Source: an uncultured Clostridia bacterium
Lineage (GTDB): Bacteria; Bacillota; Clostridia; Oscillospirales; Acutalibacteraceae
Assembly: GCA_937880805.1 (NCBI GenBank)
Contig: CALGRR010000109.1
Coordinates: 1 to 64,000 of the forward strand
DNA length: 64,000 nt
Reading direction: 5' to 3'
Every line of letters begins with the position of its first letter. The stretch's first letter is position 1. The notes beneath the pieces were generated by a model that had not been told where the DNA came from, did no database searches, and saw nothing but the letters and a program-made list of their open reading frames with translations. A program made the translations under genes and the position numbers. Of this stretch, positions 25,774 to 34,825 are shown in pieces.

Positions 25774-28524
25774 ATGAAATACATTATTATAAAAAGCCTG
25801 AAAAAAGCGTTTTCAGCATTTTTATCTTTAATAATGACACTCACGGGCGGAATTTTTGGTGGAGAGGAGCCGGTTGAAATTAACAGACCGAAAGAAAATA
25901 CGGTAACGGCATATGATACGGCGGCATCGGATTATCAGCTTTCAATAGATGCGGGAGAGGAAACACACGATATAAGCGAATTGCTTTTCGGTGTTTTCTT
26001 TGAAGATATAAATTTTGCCGCAGACGGCGGACTTTACGCCGAAATGGTTGTTAACCGTTCATTTGAGTTTACCGAAATTGCGGCGGGCGACCAGCTTTAC
26101 GGCTGGCAGAGTGTTGGAGGTGCAGCCGCAGAGGTTAAGGTTAACGATGCGGAAAATGCGTTGAATGAAAACAACACAAACTATGCGGTTTTAACCAACA
26201 CAACTGCAGAAAAAGCAGGCTTTGCCAACAGAGGCTTCCTTGACGGAATGGCTGTTGAAAAAGATGTACGCTATAATTTCAGCGTTTATGCAAAGTCGCT
26301 CAACGGTTATAACGGAGCAATTTATGTTCAGCTTGCGGCTGACGAAAACGTTGTTGGCGAAGCAAAAATTGAGTCAATAACCGATGAATGGCAGAAATAT
26401 TCGCTTTCAATAACCTCAGGGGTAACGGCTTCATCCGGAGTTACTCTTCGTGTGCTTATTGATAACGGAAGCGTTGCGGTTGATATGGTATCCCTTTTCC
26501 CCGAAGATACCTTCAAGGGAAGAGAAAACGGAATGAGGAAGGATCTGGGAGTTCTGCTTGAAGAGCTTGAACCAAAGTTTCTTCGTTTCCCCGGCGGATG
26601 CATAACTGAAGGCTATGATTATGATACCGCATATAACTGGAAGGATTCAATAGGCGTTGGCAGAAACGGCGAGCCGCTTGAATTCAACGGCGTTTACGGC
26701 GATGTTGCCGCAAGAAAGCAGGGCACAAATCTCTGGACAGACATTGCTGCAACCGATGACCCGTATCCTTCGTTTATGTCTTACGGACTCGGCTTTTTTG
26801 AATATTTTCAGCTTGCAGAGGATATAGGTGCTGTTGGTGTGCCCGTTCTTAACTGCGGACTTTATTGCCAGATGAGAGGCAGAGGCCCCGTTGATATGGA
26901 GAGCGAGGAGTTTGCACAGTATATTCAGGATATGCACGACCTGGTTGAATTCTGCAGAGGCGATGCAAGCAGTAAATGGGGCAAGGTGAGAGCTTCGCTC
27001 GGTCACGAAGAGCCTTTTGAGCTTAAATATATCTGCATCGGCAACGAGAATGAAAACGAAGTTTATTTTGAAAGGTATAAGGCCTTCCTTGATTCCTTCA
27101 ACGAAGCAAAGTCGGCAAATCCCGTGCTTTATGAGGGGCTTGAGCTGATTTATTCTTCGGGTGCGTCAGACGGCACTCACGGCGATAACTATATCAAATC
27201 CTATGAATATGCAAAAGAAGAAATAATGAATAACTATGGCGGAGATGTTCTTGCATTTGCGGGTGCAACCGACCAGCATTATTATAATGAGCCCGAGTGG
27301 TTTTTGGAAAACACCGATTATTATGATGAAAAGAATTACAGAAGAAACGCTTCCGAAATGACCGATACCCTCTATGGCGGCGGAATAAATGTTTTTCTGG
27401 GCGAATATGCCGCAAAATCAAACACTCTTAAGGCAGCACTTGCCGAGGCGGCATATATGACGGGCCTTGAAAGAAACGGCGATATAGTTAAAATGGCGGC
27501 ATATGCTCCGCTTTTCGGCAACCTCACCGCAAGGCATTGGGCTCCCGATCTGATTTGGTTCAATAATCATCAGAGCACGGGCTCAATCAGCTACTATATG
27601 CAGAAAATTTTCTCAACCAACGCAGGCTTAACTCTTCTCAAATCAACTCTTGAAGGAGCAAAGATTGAAAGAGCACCGCTGACGGGCAGAGTTGGCGTGG
27701 GCACCTGGTATACGGCGGCTGAATTTGATAACATAAAGCTTGTTGATAATGATACGGGCAAAAAAATTGCATCGGATTCATTCACAGCCGTGCCTCTCTG
27801 GTGGAATTGGGAAAAGGCAAGTGACGGCGATTTTTCAATCAAAAACGGAAAGCTTGTTCAGAGCTCAACCTGGATGCAATACAGTAACACGGGCTCGGTT
27901 GCATATTTCGGCGACGAGGACTGGACAAATTATACATACACCCTTGAAGCAACAAAGCTTGACGGCGGAGAAGGCTTCCTTATTCCTTTTGCGGTAAAGG
28001 ATATTGATAATAATTATTTCTGGAATATCGGAGGCTGGGGCAACACGGTTTCGGCATTGCAGAAGATTGAAAACGGAATAAAAACGGGCAAGATTATCGG
28101 CACGGATAAGCCCTTTACCGCCGAAACGGGAAAAACCTATGAGCTTAAGGTTGTTGTTTCGGGCACAAAGGTAAAATGCTATATAGACGGCGAGCTCTAT
28201 GTTGACTGGGATTTTGCCACGGGTGCCGAAGCAGAGGCTTATCACGTTGTAAGCACCGATGAAACGGGCGATGTTATTGTTAAAATAGTTAATGTAACAT
28301 CTTCAAGCAGGGTTGTTGCGGTTGATGTTGAGGGCAAAAATATTGCAAAAAGTGCAAGAATCAGCCAGGTTGCAGGCAAGAGCCTTGCCGATGATAATAT
28401 TCTCGGAGAAAAAGAGGATTGCATTATGGAAGAATTCACGCTTGACGGCTTCTCAGATGAGTTCAACTACACCGTTCCCGCATATTCCGTAACCTGCATC
28501 AGGCTTTCCTCTGATAATTTATAA
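25774..28524 (+). CDS. Secreted alpha-L-arabinofuranosidase (GH51) with two extra carbohydrate-binding-like domains
   Basis: A 916-residue exported enzyme that removes arabinose side chains from arabinoxylan or arabinan. After a basic signal segment (about 1-30), family blocks are SELLFGVFFEDINFAADGG, then a CBM4-like insert (about 105-245), then the barrel with LRFPGGC, the acid/base Glu425 in GNEN and the nucleophile Glu544 in FLGEY. A LamG/CBM66-like segment (about 655-845; FAVKDIDNNYFWNIGGWG) splits the C-terminal arabinofuranosidase domain, which resumes to the end (PAYSVTCIRL). GGAGAGG precedes ATG. Confidence 0.9.
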   Translation: MKYIIIKSLKKAFSAFLSLIMTLTGGIFGGEEPVEINRPKENTVTAYDTAASDYQLSIDAGEETHDISELLFGVFFEDINFAADGGLYAEMVVNRSFEFTEIAAGDQLYGWQSVGGAAAEVKVNDAENALNENNTNYAVLTNTTAEKAGFANRGFLDGMAVEKDVRYNFSVYAKSLNGYNGAIYVQLAADENVVGEAKIESITDEWQKYSLSITSGVTASSGVTLRVLIDNGSVAVDMVSLFPEDTFKGRENGMRKDLGVLLEELEPKFLRFPGGCITEGYDYDTAYNWKDSIGVGRNGEPLEFNGVYGDVAARKQGTNLWTDIAATDDPYPSFMSYGLGFFEYFQLAEDIGAVGVPVLNCGLYCQMRGRGPVDMESEEFAQYIQDMHDLVEFCRGDASSKWGKVRASLGHEEPFELKYICIGNENENEVYFERYKAFLDSFNEAKSANPVLYEGLELIYSSGASDGTHGDNYIKSYEYAKEEIMNNYGGDVLAFAGATDQHYYNEPEWFLENTDYYDEKNYRRNASEMTDTLYGGGINVFLGEYAAKSNTLKAALAEAAYMTGLERNGDIVKMAAYAPLFGNLTARHWAPDLIWFNNHQSTGSISYYMQKIFSTNAGLTLLKSTLEGAKIERAPLTGRVGVGTWYTAAEFDNIKLVDNDTGKKIASDSFTAVPLWWNWEKASDGDFSIKNGKLVQSSTWMQYSNTGSVAYFGDEDWTNYTYTLEATKLDGGEGFLIPFAVKDIDNNYFWNIGGWGNTVSALQKIENGIKTGKIIGTDKPFTAETGKTYELKVVVSGTKVKCYIDGELYVDWDFATGAEAEAYHVVSTDETGDVIVKIVNVTSSSRVVAVDVEGKNIAKSARISQVAGKSLADDNILGEKEDCIMEEFTLDGFSDEFNYTVPAYSVTCIRLSSDNL

Positions 28525-28553
28525 TTGACTTTTAGTGAAAAATTTGGTTTAAT
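28525..28553 (+). promoter_or_regulatory. Promoter of the PHP-domain gene
   Basis: TTGACT (28525-28530) begins right after the GH51 stop codon; TTTAAT (28548-28553) follows after 17 bases. No terminator separates the two genes, so read-through is also possible. Confidence 0.75.
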
Positions 28554-28584
28554 ATATCTATAATCTTAATCAGGAGATGTTGTT

Positions 28585-29943
28585 ATGAAAAATGCAAAAA
28601 AAGTTCTGAGCATTCTGCTTTCGGCAATTATGCTGATGCAGTTTGCAGTAATCGGCTTTGCTGCTGATGCCGACTACACAATCGTTTCACCTTATGAAGA
28701 TGTTATCTGGGAAGGTGACGGTGCATGGGGTGCATATAAGGGCACAATCCATTCACACACAACCTACAGCGATGCTGATGACACTCTTCCCGTTATGGTT
28801 AAGGAATATTATAATCAGGATTATGATTTCCTTGCAATTTCAGACCACGGCATAACAGGCGTTGATTGGGATGAGGAGCCTGATACTCAGATTCTTTATA
28901 CATACCAGCTTATTATCGATAATCCCTATGAGCACCTCACAACAGAAGAATATGAGCAGTTTAAGAACGGCACATATCCTCTCTATGACGGCACAATCAG
29001 AAACAAGAAGATTGTTCCCGTTCTCGGTGCAAACGAATTTAACAACCTTTCTCTTACAAAGAACCACGTTAACGGTTTCTTCCTTCCCGCAGATAAGGGC
29101 AACGGCTTCCCCGGAATGGAAAATGAAATCGGTTATGAGCAGGCTGTTAAGTATATTGATGAAAACGGCGGTCTTTCACATATCAATCACCCCGGTGACT
29201 GGCTTGCAACAAACGATAATCCCGATGCAGTAAATGAACCCGAAAACATCAAGTCCTTCGGCGATTTGATGCTTAAATATGACAGCTGCCTCGGTATGGA
29301 AGTTTTCAACGAAAGAAACGGCACAACCGGTTATGACAGAATTCTCTGGGATAACCTTCTTATGTATTGCCTTCCCTACGGCAAGAACATCATCGGCTAC
29401 AGCAACACCGATGCTCACCACACAGGCACAGTTGACTCCTCATTCAGCGTGTTTATGATGAAGGATAACACCGTTGAAAATATTAAAGAAACAATGCAGA
29501 ACGGTGCATTCTTTATGATAACAAGAAAGCTCAGACCGAATGACAAAATAGGTCCCGAAGCAGAAATTGATGTTATGAACCAGGGTCTTCCCTATCCTAT
29601 GTTCACAAGCCTTACAGTTGACGGCCACAAGATTACCGCAACTGCAAAGGATGCAACCGAAATCAGATGGATTGCAAACGGTGAGATTATTTCAAAATCG
29701 GCAATCAACGGTGCAGTTACACTTGATCTTGACACAATTGACGGTGCAGAAGATTTTCAGTATGTAAGAGCTGAAATCTATGGCGAAGGCGGTCTTTGCA
29801 TCAGCCAGGCACTTGTTATTGATAACGGCAGCGAGCCTCTTGAATTTGAAGAGGAAGAAATGAGCTTTATCGAAAGACTTCGTATTTTCTTCAAAGGAAC
29901 AAAGATCTGGACAATTATTTCCGAAATCAAAAAAGCACTTTAA
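28585..29943 (+). CDS. Secreted PHP-domain metal-dependent hydrolase
   Basis: A 452-residue exported protein. A signal peptide (VLSILLSAIMLMQFAVIGFA) is followed by a PHP domain with metal-binding blocks IHSHTTYSDADDTLP, FLAISDHG, LSHINHPGDW and GYSNTDAHHTG. PHP enzymes cleave phosphoesters; secreted members near glycosidases may act on phosphorylated sugars or surface polymers, but the substrate here is unknown. A beta-domain follows after about residue 340, and the C-terminal 25 residues (SFIERLRIFFKGTKIWTIIS) are amphipathic. AGGAGA precedes ATG. A strong terminator follows. Confidence 0.85.
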   Translation: MKNAKKVLSILLSAIMLMQFAVIGFAADADYTIVSPYEDVIWEGDGAWGAYKGTIHSHTTYSDADDTLPVMVKEYYNQDYDFLAISDHGITGVDWDEEPDTQILYTYQLIIDNPYEHLTTEEYEQFKNGTYPLYDGTIRNKKIVPVLGANEFNNLSLTKNHVNGFFLPADKGNGFPGMENEIGYEQAVKYIDENGGLSHINHPGDWLATNDNPDAVNEPENIKSFGDLMLKYDSCLGMEVFNERNGTTGYDRILWDNLLMYCLPYGKNIIGYSNTDAHHTGTVDSSFSVFMMKDNTVENIKETMQNGAFFMITRKLRPNDKIGPEAEIDVMNQGLPYPMFTSLTVDGHKITATAKDATEIRWIANGEIISKSAINGAVTLDLDTIDGAEDFQYVRAEIYGEGGLCISQALVIDNGSEPLEFEEEEMSFIERLRIFFKGTKIWTIISEIKKAL

Positions 29944-29951
29944 TATTTTTG

Positions 29952-29986
29952 AAGCACATACCGCAAAACGGTATGTGCTTTTTTAT
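29952..29986 (+). terminator. Terminator after the PHP-domain gene
   Basis: Twelve-bp perfect stem AAGCACATACCG / CGGTATGTGCTT (29952-29963, 29969-29980), loop CAAAA, followed by TTTTATT. Confidence 0.93.
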
Positions 29987-30014
29987 TGACAAGTTGTTTG
30001 TATATCCATATAAT
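29986..30014 (+). promoter_or_regulatory. Full-consensus sigma-A promoter
   Basis: TTGACA (29986-29991) and TATAAT (30009-30014) with a 17-base spacer, both hexamers exact. It abuts the previous terminator and drives the small membrane-protein gene. Confidence 0.92.
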
Positions 30015-30038
30015 TAAAAAATGGAAGGGGCGGATAAG

Positions 30039-30497
30039 ATGCAAACAAATAAGAAAAAGCATTCGGTTAAGTATTACATAGCTGTTGCGGTTTTTATGGA
30101 AACAACGGTTAACGCACTTTTTTCGCTGCTGTTTCATCATTCCGTCAGATTCTTTTATGCAGATTATGCCCATCTTACCGTATGGGGTGATATTGTTTCC
30201 ATTATTTCGGTTATTATTTCATTTGTTATATACGACTGCTTTGCGCACAGAGCATATAAAGAGCTTAAAAGCAGGCTGATGTTTCTGGGAATTGTTTATG
30301 TTGCATCGAAAGCCGCAAGCATAGTTCATTATCTTATGGCTGTTGCGGCATCCTTCCTGACCGCTGAGGTCGGTGATGCGGTGCACAGCACGGTTGCGAT
30401 TATCATTTCGGTTCTTGAAGTAGCGGTTGATGTTATTGCCGCAATATGGCTTATGGGTTATTTTGATAAAAAGCTGTTGAAAGAAAAGAATAAATAA
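30039..30497 (+). CDS. Small four-helix membrane protein, unknown function
   Basis: A 152-residue protein not recognised as any family. A basic N-terminus leads into about four hydrophobic segments (around residues 10-28, 43-60, 78-97 and 110-138) and a Lys-rich tail, so both ends are probably cytoplasmic. ATG 30039 is preferred to ATG 30021: it has AGGGG nine bases before it, and the upstream ATG would lie at the predicted transcription start. It stands alone between two terminators with an exact-consensus promoter, which suggests strong expression. Confidence 0.75.
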   Translation: MQTNKKKHSVKYYIAVAVFMETTVNALFSLLFHHSVRFFYADYAHLTVWGDIVSIISVIISFVIYDCFAHRAYKELKSRLMFLGIVYVASKAASIVHYLMAVAASFLTAEVGDAVHSTVAIIISVLEVAVDVIAAIWLMGYFDKKLLKEKNK

Positions 30498-30504
30498 AAC
30501 AAAA

Positions 30505-30537
30505 ACCGTCGGTGATTTCACCGACGGTTAATCTTTA
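30505..30537. terminator. Two-way terminator, small membrane gene and argD
   Basis: Eleven-bp perfect stem AACCGTCGGTG / CACCGACGGTT (30505-30515, 30520-30530), loop ATTT. A-run on the left and T-rich sequence on the right serve both convergent genes. Confidence 0.88.
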
Positions 30538-31698
30538 TTCAGCTATTGCTTCAAGAAGCTTATCCATTGCGATTTCAAGAAGGTCAAAGGTGATGTTGAG
30601 GGGAGGAAGCAGACGCACCTTTGTTTTTGCACTTAAAACAAGAACTCCCTTTTCCATTGCGGAAGCGATAACTTCCTTTGCGGGCTTTTCGGTTTCAATT
30701 CCGAGCATAAAGCCCTTGCCCGAAACGCTTTTAACTCCCTTTGCACCGTTAAGGCGTGAAAGAATATATTCGCTCTTTGCGGTGACATCCTTAAGAAGAT
30801 TATCGTCTATTCTTGAAAGAATGCTTAAAGCACCCGCACAGCAGATGGGGTTGCCGCCGAAAGTTGAGCCGTGAGAACCGGGAGTGAGAGTATCCTTAAC
30901 CTTTTCGCCGAGCATTGTGCAGCCCAGAGGCAGACCGCCCGCAAGCCCCTTTGCTGTTGAAACTATATCGGGAGTTACGCCGTAGTGCATATAAGCATAA
31001 AGCTTGCCCGTTCTGCCGTTACCCGTCTGAACCTCGTCAAAGATAACAAGCATATTCTTTTCTTTTGCAATCTCAAAAACGCCTTTTACGAAATCCTCTT
31101 CAAGAACATAAATTCCGCCTTCGCCCTGAATTGCCTCCATCATAATTGCGGCACAGTTATATTCATCGGCGAGTGATTTAACGCTTTCAAGATTGTTTGC
31201 CTCGGCATAAACAAAGCCTTCCGTAAAAGGACCGAACTCGGTGTGGAACGAATCCTGACCCGTTGCGGCAAGAGTTGTTATTGTTCTGCCGTGAAAGCTG
31301 TTTTTGAGAGTTATAATTGTGTGGTTGCCTTCTCCCTTGTTTTGCAAAGCCCAGCGGCGTGCGGTTTTAATGGCACATTCGTTTGCTTCGGCACCCGAGT
31401 TTGAGAAGAAAACCTTCTTCATTCCCGTTCTCTTGCAAAGAAGCTCTGCAAGGTCTGCACAAGGCTTTGTGTAATAAAGGTTTGATGTGTGGCCCAGAAT
31501 AGCAGCCTGCTCGGTTATTGCCTGAAGCCATTCATCATCGGCAACGCCGAAGGTGTTAACAGCAATTCCGCTGCCGAGGTCTATATATTCTTTTTCTTCT
31601 TCATCATAAAGCAGAGCACCGCAGCCCTCTGTGAGAGCAAGGGGAAAGCGTGCATAGGTGCCTGCAACATATTCTTTATCAGTATTAAAAATGCTCAT
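30535..31698 (-). CDS. argD: Acetylornithine aminotransferase
   Basis: PLP-dependent enzyme converting N-acetylglutamate semialdehyde to N-acetylornithine. The 387-residue class III aminotransferase shows FSNSGAEANECAIKTAR, FDEVQTGNGRTGKLYAY, the PLP-lysine segment STAKGLAGGLPLG, and HGSTFGGNPICCAGAL. AAGGT precedes ATG. It is the last gene of argC-J-B-D, with 11 bases after argB. Members of this family can also act in lysine synthesis. Confidence 0.95.
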   Translation of the reverse strand: MSIFNTDKEYVAGTYARFPLALTEGCGALLYDEEEKEYIDLGSGIAVNTFGVADDEWLQAITEQAAILGHTSNLYYTKPCADLAELLCKRTGMKKVFFSNSGAEANECAIKTARRWALQNKGEGNHTIITLKNSFHGRTITTLAATGQDSFHTEFGPFTEGFVYAEANNLESVKSLADEYNCAAIMMEAIQGEGGIYVLEEDFVKGVFEIAKEKNMLVIFDEVQTGNGRTGKLYAYMHYGVTPDIVSTAKGLAGGLPLGCTMLGEKVKDTLTPGSHGSTFGGNPICCAGALSILSRIDDNLLKDVTAKSEYILSRLNGAKGVKSVSGKGFMLGIETEKPAKEVIASAMEKGVLVLSAKTKVRLLPPLNITFDLLEIAMDKLLEAIAE

Positions 31699-31709
31699 TT
31701 CAAATTACC

Positions 31710-32567
31710 TTAACCCTGCACAAACATTGTGCCGAGACCTTCATCAGTAAGAATTTCAATAAGCAGGGAGTGAGGCTCTCTGCCGTCGATAATAAACACC
31801 TTGTTAACGCCTCTGCGGATAGCTTCGCGGCAGCAGTCGATTTTCGGGATCATACCGCCCGAAATAATGCCGTCATTAACAAGCTCGGGAATATCGCTCA
31901 CATAAATTTTGGGAATAAGAGTTGAAGGGTCATCCTTATCACGCAGAATGCCCGCAATATCAGTCATTGAAATAAAGCTTTCAGCCTTCAGAATGCCCGC
32001 AATGCTTGCGGCGGCGGTGTCTGCATTTATGTTATATATATTGCCCTCGCTGTCAAAGCCCGTTGTTGAAATAACGGGAATATAGCCGCTTTCAAGAAGG
32101 TCAAGAATAGGCTGGGGATTGATGTTGGTTATTTCACCAACAAATCCAAGACGCTCGTCCTTTACCTTTGCGGTGATAAGATTGCCATCTGCACCGCAAA
32201 GACCGATTGCCTTGCCGCCAAGGCTTTCAAGCTTGTTAACAAGGCCCTTGTTAACCTTGCCCGCAAGCACCATCTGAACAATATCGGCTGTTTCTTTATC
32301 TGTTACACGAAGACCGTCAACAAACTCGCTCTTTTTGTTAATCTTTTTGAGCATATCATTGATTTCGGGGCCGCCGCCGTGAACAAGCACAACCTTTACT
32401 CCGATTTGTGCAAGCAGGGCAATATCGCCCATAACGGCATTTTTGAGTTCTTCGTTTATCATAGCGTTTCCGCCGTATTTGATAACAACAATTTTATTTG
32501 TATATTTCTGAATATAGGGCAGGGCTTCAACAAGCACCTGGCCTCTTTTTGCGTTTGAAAGTTCCAT
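31710..32567 (-). CDS. argB: Acetylglutamate kinase
   Basis: Phosphorylates N-acetylglutamate with ATP. The 285-residue amino-acid kinase shows VVIKYGGNAM, LVHGGGPEIN, and the INADTAAASIAG region. The N-terminal helix (ALPYIQKYTNK) is of the kind linked to arginine feedback inhibition, so it may be arginine-sensitive. Operon position between argJ and argD. Confidence 0.96.
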   Translation of the reverse strand: MELSNAKRGQVLVEALPYIQKYTNKIVVIKYGGNAMINEELKNAVMGDIALLAQIGVKVVLVHGGGPEINDMLKKINKKSEFVDGLRVTDKETADIVQMVLAGKVNKGLVNKLESLGGKAIGLCGADGNLITAKVKDERLGFVGEITNINPQPILDLLESGYIPVISTTGFDSEGNIYNINADTAAASIAGILKAESFISMTDIAGILRDKDDPSTLIPKIYVSDIPELVNDGIISGGMIPKIDCCREAIRRGVNKVFIIDGREPHSLLIEILTDEGLGTMFVQG

Positions 32568-32578
32568 TTTAATTCACC

Positions 32579-33793
32579 TTAAGTTCTGTAATCTCCGTTG
32601 ATTTTAACATAATCGTATGTCAGGTCGCAGCCCCAGGCTGTTGCCGAAGCATCGCCGCTGTTGAGATTGATGAGCACCTGAATTTCATCCTGAATAAGGA
32701 TTTCTTTTGCAATTTCCTCTGAAAATTCAATGCCTGCACCGTTTTTGCAAACATCAATGCAGCCTGCTGATGATTTAAAGGAAACATCAATTTTTGTAAC
32801 GTCAACATCTGCTCCGCTGTAGCCTATTGCACAAAGAACTCTGCCCCAGTTTGCATCGGCACCGAACATAGCAGCCTTGAAGAGCGAGGAGCAGATAACC
32901 GATTTTGAAACGGTAACTGCTGTTTCCTTGCTGTCTGCACCCGAAACAATGCATTCGAGAAGCTTTGTTGCACCTTCGCCGTCGCCTGCAATCATTCTGC
33001 AAAGTGTTGTTGTTACTGCATTGAGGGCTTTGCAGAATTCATCAAAATCCGCACCCTCTGCAACGATTTCAGCGTTTTCTGCCATACCGTTTGCCATAAC
33101 GGAAACCATATCATTTGTTGAAGTGTCGCCGTCAACGCTTACCATATTGAATGAGCTCTTAACATCGTTGCTCAGAGCCTTCTGAAGCATTTCAGGTGAT
33201 ATTGCGGCATCGGTGGTAACGAAAACAAGCATTGTTGCCATATTGGGATGAATCATACCCGAACCCTTGGCAATACCGCCTATACGGCATTCTTTACCGC
33301 CTGCCTCAAATGAATATGAAACGCATTTTTCTTTGGTATCGGTTGTCATAATAGCGGTTGCGGCATCGGCACCGTCTGCCTTGAGCTCCTTAACAAGAGA
33401 GGGGATTCCCTCTGCAATGGGAGTAATGTCAAGAGGCTGACCGATAACACCCGTTGACGCAACGATAACATCGGTTGCATCTATGTTGAGCTCTGCCGAA
33501 AGAAGCGAGCACATCTGCTCGGCAATTTCAATGCCGTTTGCATTGCAGGTGTTTGCGTTGCCGCTGTTGCAGATAACTGCCTGAGCATAACCGTTTGCAA
33601 TGTTATTCTTTGTAACGGTAAGCGGAGCACCCTTAACAAGATTCTGCGTATAGACGCAGGCTGCCGCCGCCTTTTTCTCGCTGAAAATAAGAGCGAGGTC
33701 TTTTTTTGTTTTGTTTTTTCTTATTCCGCAATGAACACCGCTTGCGGTAAATCCTTTTGCGGCACAAACGCCGCCGATTATCTCTTTTATCAT
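32579..33793 (-). CDS. argJ: Bifunctional ornithine acetyltransferase / N-acetylglutamate synthase
   Basis: Recycles the acetyl group from N-acetylornithine to glutamate, and in bifunctional forms also makes N-acetylglutamate from acetyl-CoA. The 404-residue precursor has the self-cleavage site in KGSGMIHPNMATML, where Thr of ATML becomes the nucleophile of the beta chain. No separate argA is seen, in keeping with the cyclic pathway. It follows argC by three bases. Confidence 0.95.
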   Translation of the reverse strand: MIKEIIGGVCAAKGFTASGVHCGIRKNKTKKDLALIFSEKKAAAACVYTQNLVKGAPLTVTKNNIANGYAQAVICNSGNANTCNANGIEIAEQMCSLLSAELNIDATDVIVASTGVIGQPLDITPIAEGIPSLVKELKADGADAATAIMTTDTKEKCVSYSFEAGGKECRIGGIAKGSGMIHPNMATMLVFVTTDAAISPEMLQKALSNDVKSSFNMVSVDGDTSTNDMVSVMANGMAENAEIVAEGADFDEFCKALNAVTTTLCRMIAGDGEGATKLLECIVSGADSKETAVTVSKSVICSSLFKAAMFGADANWGRVLCAIGYSGADVDVTKIDVSFKSSAGCIDVCKNGAGIEFSEEIAKEILIQDEIQVLINLNSGDASATAWGCDLTYDYVKINGDYRT

Positions 33794-33796
33794 TTT

Positions 33797-34741
33797 TTAT
33801 TCTCCTATACTTAATCCCGTTCTGGGGTCAAGACCTAACATTATATTCATACATTCCACTGCGGCACCCGAAGCACCCTTGCCCAGATTATCAAATCTTG
33901 CAATAAGCAGAATTCTTTCTTCGTTGCCCTGAACAAAGATTTCCATATTATCCTTGCATCGCAGTGCGTTTGCACAGAGCATTGCATCGCTGCCGGTATC
34001 TTCCGTATACTTTACAAAATTGGTTGTATATGTATTTTTATACACTTCGATTATATCATTAACCGTTTTGCCCTCTGCAAGGTTTTCTGCAAACAGAGGA
34101 ACGGTTACTGCCATACCGCTGTAATAATCTGAAACGATGGGGCAGAATACCGGAGCTTTTTCAAGACCCGTAATCGCCTTCATTTCTTTGAGATGCTTAT
34201 GCTGCTGGGTTAATGCATACTGGCGGGGGGAATCAAAATTCGGGGTTCTGCAGCCGTTTTCGTATTCGGCAATCATTTTTTTGCCGCCGCCGCTGTAACC
34301 GGTTATTGAATGGCAGGTAATAAGTGCATCTGCGGGAAGAATTCCTGCAGAAACAAGGGGATAAACAAGAGCAACAAATCCGCTTGCGTGGCATCCGGGC
34401 ACCGCAACACGCTTTGAATTCTTTATTTTTTCAAGATGCTGTGCCGAAAGCTCGGGGAAGCCGTATGCCCAGTCGGGCAGAGTGCGGTGTGCTGTTGAAG
34501 CGTCAATAACCTTCACTTCGGGGTTATCGATAAGAGAAACAGCCTCGATTGATGCCGCATCGGGAAGGCAGAGAAAAGCAATGTCACAATTATTGAGAGC
34601 TTCTTTTCTTGCTGCGGTATCTTTTCGCAACTCATCGGGAAGAGAAAAAACTTCAACATCCTCTCTGCCGCGGAGTCTTTCAAAAATACGCAGACCCGTT
34701 GTGCCTTCTTTACCGTCTATAAAAATTTTTGCCTTGTTCAT
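33797..34741 (-). CDS. argC: N-acetyl-gamma-glutamyl-phosphate reductase (short type)
   Basis: NADPH-dependent reductase giving N-acetylglutamate semialdehyde. The 314-residue protein belongs to the shorter, type 2 form: FIDGKEGTTGLRIFERL at the start, the active-site Cys in VAVPGCHASGF, and SITGYSGGGK. GAGGT precedes ATG. It heads the argC-J-B-D operon; its promoter overlaps an ARG-box-like palindrome, so arginine repression through ArgR/AhrC is expected. Confidence 0.94.
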   Translation of the reverse strand: MNKAKIFIDGKEGTTGLRIFERLRGREDVEVFSLPDELRKDTAARKEALNNCDIAFLCLPDAASIEAVSLIDNPEVKVIDASTAHRTLPDWAYGFPELSAQHLEKIKNSKRVAVPGCHASGFVALVYPLVSAGILPADALITCHSITGYSGGGKKMIAEYENGCRTPNFDSPRQYALTQQHKHLKEMKAITGLEKAPVFCPIVSDYYSGMAVTVPLFAENLAEGKTVNDIIEVYKNTYTTNFVKYTEDTGSDAMLCANALRCKDNMEIFVQGNEERILLIARFDNLGKGASGAAVECMNIMLGLDPRTGLSIGE

Positions 34742-34765
34742 ATAATAATACCTCAGATTAGAATG

Positions 34766-34783
34766 TATGCATAATTATACATA
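34766..34783 (-). promoter_or_regulatory. ARG-box-like operator over the arg -10
   Basis: Minus strand TATGTATAATTATGCATA matches the ARG-box consensus WNTGAATWWWWATTCANW at 16 of 18 positions, with two symmetrical mismatches. It includes the -10 hexamer, so a bound repressor would shut the promoter. Confidence 0.7.
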
Positions 34784-34802
34784 AAATACCGTATAAAGTC
34801 AA
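34774..34802 (-). promoter_or_regulatory. Promoter of the argCJBD operon
   Basis: Minus-strand TTGACT (complement of 34797-34802) and TATAAT (complement of 34774-34779), 17-base spacer. Confidence 0.87.
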
Positions 34803-34807
34803 TTAAA

Positions 34808-34825
34808 AATGAATAATAATTTAAA
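34808..34825. promoter_or_regulatory. Second ARG-box-like site upstream of arg promoter
   Basis: AATGAATAATAATTTAAA matches the ARG-box consensus at 17 of 18 positions. Its centre is 42 bp from the first box, about four helical turns. The region is AT-rich, which makes chance matches easier. Confidence 0.55.
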
